A DNA stretch of 64,000 bases from Bacillus glycinifermentans (GTDB lineage Bacteria > Bacillota > Bacilli > Bacillales > Bacillaceae): the NCBI RefSeq assembly GCF_001042475.2, contig NZ_LECW02000001.1, forward strand, positions 1 to 64,000, read 5' to 3'. Below the pieces are notes generated by a model, which did no database searches, was not told where the DNA came from, and was given only the letters and a program-made list of their open reading frames with translations. Below are positions 43,945 to 51,494 of the stretch, in pieces. A program made the position numbers and the translations under genes. Within the stretch, counting starts at the first letter, position 1. The number at the start of each line of letters is the position of its first letter.

Positions 43945-44469
43945 CTATTTCATGCCACCGTAATCATTGGTAATGTAAACTTGTGTTTTCAGTTTCTTCT
44001 TGTGTTTTTTGTCCTTATACCAAGTTACATTATGTTCTGTTTGGAAAACATATCCTGCCATTCTAGTATACATTTTATCTGAGTAGTGAATCCAATCGCC
44101 TTTGTTAGCTATTAAATAGTTTCCTACAATTCCAGCTACTGATAAGTTCGGTATACCTAATTTAGCGCCCATAACAGCAGCGGCAGTAGAAACTGTACTC
44201 CATACGATCTTATCAGTATAGTTAGCTGTTTTGTAATATCTCCAACTACTCGCTGTTTTAACATTCTGAACTCTTAAAACACTCTCGCCTGGAGCAACGA
44301 TCGGATTACCTTTCTCATCATAATTAATAGTTTTAATAAGAATAGTTTCGGACGCTCTTTTTACTTCTTTAGAAGGCTGTTCACTTGCATGTGCTGTACT
44401 AGCAAAAGGTGAAGCTATCCCAGCTAAAAGAGATGCAGATAATAGGGGGATCAAAAGTTTCTTCTTCAT
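43945..44469 (-). CDS. secreted protein of unknown function (ICE cargo candidate)
   Basis: A 174-residue exported protein: signal peptide MKKKLLIPLLSASLLAGIAS with AHA-S cleavage site, a hydrophilic N-terminal part (ASETILIKTINYDEKGNPIV), a hydrophobic middle (VWSTVSTAAAVMGAKLGIPNL) and a basic C-terminus (KDKKHKKKLKTQVYI). I recognise no family. It is the only clearly non-conjugative gene on the minus strand within the element besides phr and int, so it is cargo. A bacteriocin, adhesion or exclusion role are all open. Confidence 0.75.
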   Translation of the reverse strand: MKKKLLIPLLSASLLAGIASPFASTAHASEQPSKEVKRASETILIKTINYDEKGNPIVAPGESVLRVQNVKTASSWRYYKTANYTDKIVWSTVSTAAAVMGAKLGIPNLSVAGIVGNYLIANKGDWIHYSDKMYTRMAGYVFQTEHNVTWYKDKKHKKKLKTQVYITNDYGGMK

Positions 44470-44583
44470 TGTGGTAGATTCCTCACTCTCTCTCATTTTT
44501 TGGTTTGTAAATTTATGGTATCATACAAAAAAGGGATATGAATAGAACTTTTCCTAAAAATATTACAAAGGTGGGAACATTTA

Positions 44584-44802
44584 GTGAATAAATTTGTACC
44601 TAAAGCGTTTCAAATGTTGGGAATTGTCGGTTTTATTTTGGCTTTTTTGCAAATGTCAATAGGTTGGTTCATTGGATTCTTCTTTACCGGTCTTTTCTTT
44701 ATGACGTTAATAAAAGAGGATAAACGCAACAAATATACTTTTTTCGTGGGAATCATATGCTTCTTATATTCATTTTATTGCTTGTTTACTCAGGTTCTAT
44801 AA
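44584..44802 (+). CDS. small membrane protein divergent from the secreted protein
   Basis: A 72-residue protein from GTG 44584 (AAGGTGGG upstream) with two or three helices (FQMLGIVGFILAFLQMSIGWF; FFTGLFFMTLI; FFVGIICFLYSFYCLF). Divergent from the secreted protein and enclosed with it by two related terminators. It may be a partner, for example an immunity or anchoring protein, but that is a guess. Confidence 0.65.
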   Translation: MNKFVPKAFQMLGIVGFILAFLQMSIGWFIGFFFTGLFFMTLIKEDKRNKYTFFVGIICFLYSFYCLFTQVL

Positions 44803-44854
44803 TTAAGAAAAACTATTCATCTTTAGGTAATAGCGATTTATAATGGTAAAGTTT

Positions 44855-44880
44855 AAAGCAGGCATATGCCTGCTTTTTTA
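44855..44880. terminator. bidirectional terminator (22-base perfect palindrome)
   Basis: AAAGCAGGCAT and its complement with no loop spacer, followed by TTTTTTA. It separates the small membrane gene from the minus-strand phr gene, whose stop codon lies at its edge. Confidence 0.85.
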
Positions 44881-45033
44881 AGTTAATGTGCTTTCATCCA
44901 AGCTCAATGATGATGTAATCATTCTGCCTGCAATATGGTGTGATTCAGACGAATGAGCAAAATTGCTTGAGATCGTTATAAAGGCAGCTAGACATAATAC
45001 AGTAATCATTCCTAGTGAAAATTTCTTCATCAT
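44878..45033 (-). CDS. orphan Phr-type signalling peptide precursor
   Basis: A 51-residue exported peptide: MMKKFSLGMITVLCLAAFIT signal region, then ISSNFAHSSESHHIAGRMIT and a short tail. The segment AGRMIT resembles Phr signal pentapeptides (an Arg in second place, as in ERGMT of PhrC), so GRMIT or a neighbour may be the mature signal. It follows a decayed rap gene on the same strand, as phr genes follow rap genes. GGGAG ribosome site. Confidence 0.65.
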   Translation of the reverse strand: MMKKFSLGMITVLCLAAFITISSNFAHSSESHHIAGRMITSSLSLDESTLT

Positions 45034-45069
45034 TTAAAACAACTCCCTTTTTCATCAATTTTCATTGCT

Positions 45070-45385
45070 TTAATTGCTTTTCGGTAAAAAATGGCCGATT
45101 CCTCCCTTTTTGTTGATATTCATAATTGCTTTTCGATAAAGTTCGACCGACTCTTCTAACTTCCCAATCTTATTATAATGTTCAGCCGCATCTACGGCCA
45201 TTTCTTCAATATCAGGATACAATCCTTTACTTTCAAGATATTTAAATTCTTCCTCTTTCTCCCGTAAACAAATCCAAAACTTTCATAAAAGGGACGATTA
45301 ACTCTGTTTTTCCCTTTTTATGGAATTGAAACACTTCTTTATGCTTGGATATAGAACAATCAGTGATACTTTTTACCCTTTCATC
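45070..45385 (-). pseudogene. C-terminal remnant of a second rap gene
   Basis: Only the last TPR repeats of a Rap protein remain: FQFHKKGKTELIVPFMKVLD, then, after a frameshift, REKEEEFKYLESKGLYPDIE, EMAVDAAEHYNKIGKLEESV and ELYRKAI. The 5' two-thirds are missing. It lies directly upstream of the orphan phr gene and head-to-head with the intact rapI. Confidence 0.8.
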
Positions 45386-45441
45386 TGTTTATATCATCTG
45401 TCATAATACATTTAATGTAAATGCGCGTGCAATTTTTGTAA

Positions 45442-46659
45442 GTGAGGTGTGTTTGGTTGCGTGGTCATGTGTCTATGCGTCGTTACGATGATGGAATCCC
45501 TTATGATATTGTTACAAGGAAACTGAATGATTGGTATACAGCGATAAGAAATAATCTCGATAAAGAAGCAACCTCGTTGAAAAAAGAGGTTGAAAAGTTT
45601 ATTGGGCGTGTTGATAAGAACTCGGATGTTTTTTTTTATCATCAGCTTTTAGAGTTTCGACACGAATTAATGTTAAGTTATCTAAAATCTAAAAATGAGG
45701 AAGATTTGAAAAATGCATATGAAGCTCTAAAAGAACATCAAGGGCATTTAAAGGGTATGTTGGATTATTATTTCTTTTTCTTTACGGGAATGTACGAGTT
45801 TAGGCGTAAAAAATTGGTTGCTGCAATAAGTGCGTATAGACGAGCAGAAAAATCACTTGAATTTGTTGATGATGAAATTGAACACGCTGAATTTTATTAC
45901 AAGATGGCTGAAATATTTTATTATATGAAACAGACTTATTTTTCTCTGGATTATGTTAAGAGAGCGATTCGTATTTATAACAAGTATGATAATTACATAG
46001 ATCGTGTTTTGCGATGTCAATATGTTGTGGCAGGGAATTTAATTGATTCGTTAGATTATAAAGGCGCGTTAGAAATGTTCGAAGAAACTTTAAAAATTGC
46101 GAAGAAAACGGGAAGGCAACTTTTAATTGCTACGTCAAAGTTAAATATCGGGATTTGCTACAACTTAATAGGTGAATATGAAAAGTCTTATAAATCTTTA
46201 ATTGAAGCCAATGAATTCTTTAAAAAAGAAAATCATGCTTGCGTAGAAAAAACCCTGTTTAATTTGGCTCATGTGCAGGCTAAGAGAGGGGAAAAAGAGT
46301 CTGCTAAGTCTTACTATGAAAAAGGGTATGCGGTCGCACTAGAACGAAAAAATTCTGAATATATTGTAAAGTTAGATTTATTAAAGGCTTTATATTTAAA
46401 GGAAGGATGCTATAATTTAATTGATGAGTCATTTTCTTTTTTTAGGGAACGTAAAATGTATGGGGATATTGAAGAATTTGGTTTTGAAGTAGCTGAAGTT
46501 TTTCAGAAAAAGGGTGATACAGATAGGTCTGCATTTTACTATCGTCAGGTGATTTTGGCGAAAAATCAAATTCAAAAAGGAGAGATGATTTATGAAACGC
46601 AAATTGATGATCTTATCATTGGTAGTGATAGTGGGGTTGGGTATTACGGGGATAAATAA
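45442..46659 (+). CDS. rapI: RapI-like TPR regulator
   Basis: A 405-residue Rap protein: an N-terminal three-helix bundle (GIPYDIVTRKLNDWYTAIRN; FYHQLLEFRHELMLSYLKSK) and about seven TPR repeats (for example KLNIGICYNLIGEYEKSYKS). ICEBs1 RapI activates ImmA and thus excision and transfer, and is shut off by the PhrI pentapeptide. GTG start 45442 (MRCVWL) matches the MRGVFL opening of RapI. The phr gene overlaps its 3' end. Confidence 0.92.
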   Translation: MRCVWLRGHVSMRRYDDGIPYDIVTRKLNDWYTAIRNNLDKEATSLKKEVEKFIGRVDKNSDVFFYHQLLEFRHELMLSYLKSKNEEDLKNAYEALKEHQGHLKGMLDYYFFFFTGMYEFRRKKLVAAISAYRRAEKSLEFVDDEIEHAEFYYKMAEIFYYMKQTYFSLDYVKRAIRIYNKYDNYIDRVLRCQYVVAGNLIDSLDYKGALEMFEETLKIAKKTGRQLLIATSKLNIGICYNLIGEYEKSYKSLIEANEFFKKENHACVEKTLFNLAHVQAKRGEKESAKSYYEKGYAVALERKNSEYIVKLDLLKALYLKEGCYNLIDESFSFFRERKMYGDIEEFGFEVAEVFQKKGDTDRSAFYYRQVILAKNQIQKGEMIYETQIDDLIIGSDSGVGYYGDK

Positions 46660-46720
46660 TGCCCAAAAATCACCATCACATGATAAAGGTTTTACTGTTG
46701 CTGACAGAATTGAAACGTAA
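46592..46720 (+). CDS. phrI: PhrI-like signalling peptide precursor
   Basis: A 42-residue precursor overlapping the rapI end by 68 bases in another frame (AAAAAGGAG upstream): basic N-terminus, hydrophobic helix (LMILSLVVIVGLGITG), then KSPSHDKGFTVADRIET. By comparison with PhrI (DRVGA), the mature signal is predicted to be the last five residues, DRIET. It would be re-imported by Opp and inhibit RapI, limiting transfer to neighbours lacking the element. Confidence 0.85.
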   Translation: MKRKLMILSLVVIVGLGITGINNAQKSPSHDKGFTVADRIET

Positions 46721-46729
46721 TAAGGAAAA

Positions 46730-46758
46730 GAAGTGAGCAAAATAAAATGGCTCACTTC
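46730..46758. terminator. bidirectional terminator
   Basis: GAAGTGAGC/GCTCACTTC stem with an 11-base loop between convergent phrI and the integrase gene. Confidence 0.75.
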
Positions 46759-46763
46759 TAAAC

Positions 46764-48275
46764 TTATTCTGACCAATAAATTTTTAATTGAGGTGGCTCT
46801 TTGCTGCCTCTTGGACTATACCAAGTTACTTTATCTATGAATGACATTAATTCTTTATTTAATTCACTTTCATCTAATTGTTTCCAATTTGAAAGGAATG
46901 AATCCATTTTATTCAAAAAAGATTCTTTTGATTTTACTTCGTCTTCTTGTGTGGTGTCCATTAAATTCTTGAGTTCAGTTTTGAGGTTATCTAGTTCAAT
47001 TGTTCGTTTGGATTTACGTTCTTTAAAATAGTTGAGGTCGATGAGGTCTTCTTCTAATTGTAATTGAAGCATGTGTAGTGCTTTTTCAATCTTCTTTATT
47101 TGTTCTTTTATTCTCTTTATTTTAATTTGTTTAAGGTCTATAGTTTGTTTGTCGTTTGGTAATGTTGTGATTTCCATTGCTATTTGTTCTCTTTTTTCTT
47201 TAATGTTGTCAATGATGAGTTCCATCATCACATCATACATTATGCCGCTGTTATAGCATTTTTCTCCAAGTAGGTTTACTTTACTACATGATTGAAAAAC
47301 TCTTGCGCCACCCCTATCACTTCTCCTTGAGATTGCATGAACTCTTCCGCAAATACCACATCTAATTAAAGTAGACAATCCGTGTTTTTGTGCTCTTGAT
47401 CTTGGAGAGAGCGCTTTTCTTTTGTCTAAGGCGTTGTTAGCTTTTTCCCAGGTTTCTTTGTCAATGATTATTGGGGCAGCCTTTTTAGAGATTATCCATT
47501 GTTCTTTAGGCCTTAATTTGCCTTGATATTTATTTCTTCCTTTTATACGATTAGAAACAATCCATCCTTTATAAATTGGTGAACGGATCATTCTTTTTAC
47601 ACTATTGCCCCAAAATAAATTACCTTTATTGGTGCGATAACCGAGTTGATTTAAAGCGATTGCTATATTGTCAACACCTATTCCGTTGATGCACATTTGA
47701 AATGCCAATTTTACAGCTTCGGCTTTTTCTTCATCTATTTCTAACTTTTTTTCTAATCGATTATATATATAGCCGTAATTAGGTGTTCCATTAGCCCATC
47801 TACCCATTCTGGCGCTGTCTTTTTTTCCTTTTCTGAGCTGAGCTTTAATATTTTCATATTCCCAATTGTTAACGAATCCGGTGAATTTTAAGGCTTGCCA
47901 GTCTTCTTGAATCTCTAAATCATAAATTCTTTCGCTGTCCGTAACAAAAAGAATATCTTCTTGCCTTAGTAAACTCATGAATTTTGGTGTTTCTGAATCG
48001 TCTCTTGTAACCCGAGCAAGATTTACAGATAAAACAGCATCAAAAATTCCATCATTAAGTTTATGAATCATTCTCTGATATTCGTCACGGTTGTTATCCA
48101 TTGAACTGCCGACTTCTTGAAAAATTTCATATGCCCAATTATTTTTTTTAGCAATGTCTAATAGACGTTTCCTGTGTTTTGCAAGGGTTTCTTCTGATTC
48201 TTCCCCTTCATTATTTCGTGATTTTCGGAGATATATTGCTACACGTTTTATTCTCTCTTTTAAATCCAATGGCAT
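46764..48275 (-). CDS. int: large serine recombinase (ICE integrase)
   Basis: A 503-residue integrase. The N-terminal resolvase domain has catalytic S19 (VAIYLRKSRNN), the recombinase domain follows (GYIYNRLEKKLEIDEEKAEA ... NWGNSVKRM-like helices), then a zinc ribbon (CGICGRVHAISRRSD ... CSKVNLLGEKC) and a coiled coil (KRIKEQIKKIEKALHMLQLQ). It sits beside the right junction, as usual for integrases. Start is uncertain: GTG 48278, ATG 48275 or TTG 48269, the last being best spaced from AAAGGTG. It replaces the tyrosine integrase of ICEBs1. Confidence 0.93.
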   Translation of the reverse strand: MPLDLKERIKRVAIYLRKSRNNEGEESEETLAKHRKRLLDIAKKNNWAYEIFQEVGSSMDNNRDEYQRMIHKLNDGIFDAVLSVNLARVTRDDSETPKFMSLLRQEDILFVTDSERIYDLEIQEDWQALKFTGFVNNWEYENIKAQLRKGKKDSARMGRWANGTPNYGYIYNRLEKKLEIDEEKAEAVKLAFQMCINGIGVDNIAIALNQLGYRTNKGNLFWGNSVKRMIRSPIYKGWIVSNRIKGRNKYQGKLRPKEQWIISKKAAPIIIDKETWEKANNALDKRKALSPRSRAQKHGLSTLIRCGICGRVHAISRRSDRGGARVFQSCSKVNLLGEKCYNSGIMYDVMMELIIDNIKEKREQIAMEITTLPNDKQTIDLKQIKIKRIKEQIKKIEKALHMLQLQLEEDLIDLNYFKERKSKRTIELDNLKTELKNLMDTTQEDEVKSKESFLNKMDSFLSNWKQLDESELNKELMSFIDKVTWYSPRGSKEPPQLKIYWSE

Positions 48276-48325
48276 CACCTTTATGAAGATATTGTATACT
48301 GTTAGAATAGCATATTTTTATATGT

Positions 48326-48357
48326 GTAGTTAAGCGAACGTGCCATCAATGACATGT
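48326..48357. other. attR of the ICE (right junction)
   Basis: Element half-site GTAGTTAAGCGAAC (48326-48339), then GTGCCAT, the crossover CA (48347-48348) and the shared core to 48357. To the right is the attB half, itself the left end of the next islet. Confidence 0.85.
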
Positions 48358-48374
48358 GCGTGTAGCTACCCGAG

Positions 48375-48536
48375 CTAGCTATACCCAATAGATACGAGAA
48401 CAGGTTTGTTTTCGCGTTTCGCTTTATCAAATGCTTCATCTCCCCAAGGGAACCAATTCACAGGGTTATGAGCATGTTGAAGTAAATAAGGAGACTTCTC
48501 AGCGATTAATCTATTGGGTTTATTGTTAGTGGGCAT
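48375..48536 (-). pseudogene. yyaL head, copy 2
   Basis: Same design as copy 1: GAAAGAAGGTGATCCC, ATG at 48536, [20 protein letters not shown] ... [10 protein letters not shown], then TAG. About 20 extra bases separate this from the ACATGTCATTG core, breaking the frame. The residues differ from copies 1 and 3, so the heads are diverged homologues rather than recent duplicates. Confidence 0.85.
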
Positions 48537-48676
48537 GGGATCACCTTCTTTCAATACTTAGTTAAATTTATCATATCCTAAAGTAACACAGTGATGTATA
48601 TAATATTCAGGTTTTTTTCCCACACAACAAGATTCTATACACCAAATAAAAACTGTAATAGTTTAAATTTGTTTTA

Positions 48677-48736
48677 TTGACTTAAAGTTAAAAATCGATC
48701 ATAATAACCCTATAAAAGTTAAATATTTTTTTAACT
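48677..48736 (+). promoter_or_regulatory. methyltransferase promoter and dyad operator
   Basis: TTGACT-17-CATAAT (48677-48705), then the inverted repeat AGTTAAA-N6-TTTAACT (48717-48736) between promoter and ribosome site. The helix-turn-helix at the start of the methyltransferase is a candidate ligand (autoregulation). Confidence 0.6.
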
Positions 48737-48755
48737 CTATTGGAGGGTTATTCAA

Positions 48756-50096
48756 TTGTATACTATAAGTAAAAATAAAGTTAGATTACATATGAAAAAA
48801 CATGGGATTTCAACTCAAAAACAATTAGCAGAGCAGCTAGGAATTAGTAAAAATCAGCTTTCCATGCTGTTGTCACCAAATTTCAATCCTATAAAGTCAA
48901 ATGCATTAAAATTATGTGAAATATTAAATGTGAATTTTGAAGAAATTATTGATTCTGAACAAATGGAGTTATCACTAGATGGAACGGATAATTTAATAGA
49001 TTCTAATATAGATGAGGAAATAAATGTTTCAAGTTTTGAAGGTAATGAGTTTTTAGATATAAGAGATATTAAAGCTAATAAAGATTATTCAGTAGTAGAA
49101 CTTTTTGCTGGAGCTGGTGGGTTAGCATTAGGACTAGAACAAGCTGGATTTAAATCTAGAGGTCTTGTTGAGTTTGATAAATATGCTTGTCAGACTTTGA
49201 GAAAAAATAGACCTCATTGGAATGTTATTGAGAAGGATATCATTGATGTTGCTGAAGAAGGGATTAAAAACTTTGTAAATGTTCCAATTGGAGAATTAGA
49301 CTTACTATCTGGAGGTTATCCTTGTCAAGCGTTTAGTTATGCAGGAAAGAAAATGGGGTTATCCGATGCGAGAGGTACAATGTTTTATTACTATGCCCAA
49401 GTTTTAAAACAGTTACTTCCGAAAATGTTCTTAGCTGAAAATGTAAGAGGGTTAGTTAATCATGATAATGGTCGAACTTTAGCTCTTATGTTAAAAGTAT
49501 TCTCTGATATTGGTTACACAGTAAAATGGAAAGTTTTAAGAGCATTAGATTATGATGTAGCACAGAAGAGGGAAAGAATAGTATTAGTTGGTATTAGAAA
49601 TGATTTAGTAGAGAAATACGAGGCGAATTATTTCTTCCCGCAACCTTATGGATATGAGCTTACATTAAAGGATGTTCTAAAAAATGTTCCAGAATCTGAG
49701 GGAGCAAAATATCCAGAATCGAAAAAAAGAGTTTTAGATCTCGTCCCTCCTGGTGGCTACTGGAGAGATCTTCCTGACGAAATAGCGAAAGAATACATGG
49801 GAAAAAGTTATTACTCAGGTGGTGGAAGAACGGGGATGGCTAGAAGATTATCTTGGGATGAGCCTTCTCTGACTTTAACTTGCTCTCCCGCACAAAAGCA
49901 AACAGAAAGATGTCATCCAGATGAAACCAGACCATTTACAGTAAGAGAATATGCTAGAATACAAAGTTTCCCTGACTCATGGAATTTTGATTGTTCAACA
50001 AACAATGCTTATAAGCAAATTGGGAATGCCGTTCCAGTAAATATGGCTAAAGCTATTGGTTTATCTATAATTAGCACACTAAATCAGCTAACATGA
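48756..50096 (+). CDS. DNA (cytosine-5) methyltransferase with N-terminal helix-turn-helix
   Basis: A 446-residue type II methyltransferase. Residues about 5-65 are an XRE-type helix-turn-helix (STQKQLAEQLGISKNQLSML). Then come the m5C motifs: I VVELFAGAGGLALGLEQAG, IV GGYPCQAFSYAGKK with the catalytic Cys, VI AENVRGLVNH, VIII QKRERIVLVG, and IX-X REYARIQSFP and QIGNAVPVNMAKAIG. It protects DNA from the convergent endonuclease. TTG start with GGAGGG eight bases upstream. The helix-turn-helix probably represses its own gene. Confidence 0.93.
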   Translation: MYTISKNKVRLHMKKHGISTQKQLAEQLGISKNQLSMLLSPNFNPIKSNALKLCEILNVNFEEIIDSEQMELSLDGTDNLIDSNIDEEINVSSFEGNEFLDIRDIKANKDYSVVELFAGAGGLALGLEQAGFKSRGLVEFDKYACQTLRKNRPHWNVIEKDIIDVAEEGIKNFVNVPIGELDLLSGGYPCQAFSYAGKKMGLSDARGTMFYYYAQVLKQLLPKMFLAENVRGLVNHDNGRTLALMLKVFSDIGYTVKWKVLRALDYDVAQKRERIVLVGIRNDLVEKYEANYFFPQPYGYELTLKDVLKNVPESEGAKYPESKKRVLDLVPPGGYWRDLPDEIAKEYMGKSYYSGGGRTGMARRLSWDEPSLTLTCSPAQKQTERCHPDETRPFTVREYARIQSFPDSWNFDCSTNNAYKQIGNAVPVNMAKAIGLSIISTLNQLT

Positions 50097-50123
50097 GCAT
50101 TCTGCTTTTTCTGTGGAAAAATT

Positions 50124-50155
50124 AACAGGGATGAAAACTATACATCCCTGTTTTC
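50124..50155. terminator. bidirectional terminator between the R-M genes
   Basis: Perfect 10-base stem AACAGGGATG/CATCCCTGTT with a 9-base loop, T-rich on the plus side. Confidence 0.88.
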
Positions 50156-50159
50156 ATTA

Positions 50160-50885
50160 CTATTCTTCCAAAGACTCTTGTTCGTTTAATTCCTCTTCTA
50201 TTTGTTTGGCTAGACTATCAATTACTTCTTCTATATGTTTTGATCCATCAAACTCTGATGCAATTTCTCCTATTGCATCAGTTAATCGCTTATAGAAGTT
50301 TTCTTCACCTGTAAGTCTATACCAAAATTCAGCACCTACAATTACTGGATATTCTTCTTTGATTTTTTTGTAGTGACCACTTAATTTATCATCGGAACCA
50401 TAAAACACACCTACAACAAGGTCATTAAATCCAATACTCAAATTATTTGTTCGAGCAAGATTTTTGATCCCTAAAAAGTGATTTTTAATAGTTGGAACAT
50501 CGTCAGCATTAATTGTATTGGGGCCAGCCTTTATTTGACAGTACTTTCTATTGCCGTCTAACTTATCAACGAATTCAATATCAATTCCAGATGTAGTTGA
50601 GGCGAAACCATCCAAGACGTCACTACAGAATTTCTGCAACTTGTTTCCAAATGTTGTGTTTAAAGATGTGCCTAATACTCTTGGATAAACTAATGCTCTT
50701 GCAATGTTTTTCGGATCATCATTCCCTGCTAAAAAGTTAGCTCTGTACTTATCTAAAAATGGATTCAGTGATAAATGTTTCAATTCTTTCAACTTTAAAG
50801 TGTTCGCAAGATGACTTTTTGCTATTTCGTTTCTAAAAAAATCTTTTGCTTTCTCAATAATATCATCTGGATGTTGTGTATTCAT
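50160..50885 (-). CDS. type II restriction endonuclease (Eco47II/Sau96I-like)
   Basis: A 241-residue endonuclease convergent with the methyltransferase. A PD-(D/E)xK-like core is visible: SGIDIEFVDKLDGNRKYCQI followed by KAGPNTINADDV (Asp ... Gln-Ile-Lys). From remembered family features it resembles the Eco47II group, which cuts GGNCC; specificity must be treated as a guess. The promoter on the minus strand is strong. The partner methyltransferase makes an m5C mark. Confidence 0.75.
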   Translation of the reverse strand: MNTQHPDDIIEKAKDFFRNEIAKSHLANTLKLKELKHLSLNPFLDKYRANFLAGNDDPKNIARALVYPRVLGTSLNTTFGNKLQKFCSDVLDGFASTTSGIDIEFVDKLDGNRKYCQIKAGPNTINADDVPTIKNHFLGIKNLARTNNLSIGFNDLVVGVFYGSDDKLSGHYKKIKEEYPVIVGAEFWYRLTGEENFYKRLTDAIGEIASEFDGSKHIEEVIDSLAKQIEEELNEQESLEE

Positions 50886-50915
50886 TATTCTCCCCCATTT
50901 CTCTTTGACACTTCT

Positions 50916-50944
50916 ATTATAGGGTCTTTTGCACTATCTGTAAA
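50916..50944 (-). promoter_or_regulatory. promoter of the endonuclease gene
   Basis: On the minus strand TTTACA (50939-50944), 17-base spacer, perfect TATAAT (50916-50921), about 30 bases before the ATG. Confidence 0.8.
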
Positions 50945-51073
50945 ATTAACCATTTATGTATCATTCTGTTCAAATACTTATTTTAATATTTGGTATGTAA
51001 ATGGAGAATCAAGATTTGAAAGTTTGACGAAGGAAAAAGATGTGTTAGATGCGTTTTAAATTAAAAATTAAAT

Positions 51074-51265
51074 CTAGTGGTGTCTGTTATGGCACCAATG
51101 ACAACAGCTGTATCCAATACTTACCAATATCGGTTTGTTTTCTTTTTTTGCTTTGTTGAAGGCTTCTTCTCCCCACGGGTGCCAGTCAACAGGATTGTGA
51201 GCGTGTTGAAGTAAGTAAGGAGACTTCTCAGCGATTAGTCTATTGGGTTTGTTGTTAGTTGGCAT
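51074..51265 (-). pseudogene. yyaL head, copy 3 (open through CHWCH)
   Basis: ATG 51265 after GAAAGAAGGTGATTCC encodes [20 protein letters not shown] ... [10 protein letters not shown] then CCHWCH and NRHH before TAG. Unlike the other heads, this one keeps the frame through the CHWCH motif, up to and past the crossover codon. If joined to the chromosomal body at 28142 it would give a complete YyaL. The core CA is at 51096-51097. Confidence 0.85.
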
Positions 51266-51494
51266 GGAATCACCTTCTTTCTATACAAATTTTTATTCAG
51301 TATTGTCTATACATTATTTAATATACCAAAAAACAAGAAGCTTTTGAGGTAATCTCTTCTTTTTTTTATGGATCTTCGGAATATACAGTGGCTAATGGCT
51401 TAATTAAACTATATTATAATCAGAATATTTTTAAAAAATAACTTGAAAAACATTTTAAATCGAATTACCTTATCTAAGAAAGGAGGACTAAAAT

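Larger units (their letters stand above)
28143..48346. mobile_element. ICEBs1-type integrative conjugative element in yyaL (about 20.2 kb)
   Basis: The boundaries are the two halves of a reconstructable serine-recombinase attP. The element carries immunity/regulation genes (immA, immR, xis), a replication and processing module (helP, conQ, oriT, nicK, single-strand origin candidates), the ConB-C-D-E-G channel, CwlT, YddI, YddJ exclusion, RapI-PhrI and a large serine recombinase. Order and sizes follow ICEBs1, except that the integrase is unrelated and lies at the right end. All core genes look intact, so the element may still be able to transfer. Confidence 0.88.
48347..51096. mobile_element. 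restriction-modification islet bounded by yyaL core sites
   Basis: A 2.75-kb segment between two copies of the CA core, starting with its own yyaL head (48375-48536) and holding only a cytosine methyltransferase and a restriction endonuclease. It encodes no recombinase, so it is a decayed element or a passenger mobilised by an integrase acting in trans. Confidence 0.7.

Noticed and set aside
46764-48278. Serine recombinase as part of a Tn- or phage-type element separate from the ICE
   Set aside because: Both junctions share palindromic attP arms that bracket the whole ICE, and the recombinase lies just inside the right one, so it is best read as the ICE integrase.
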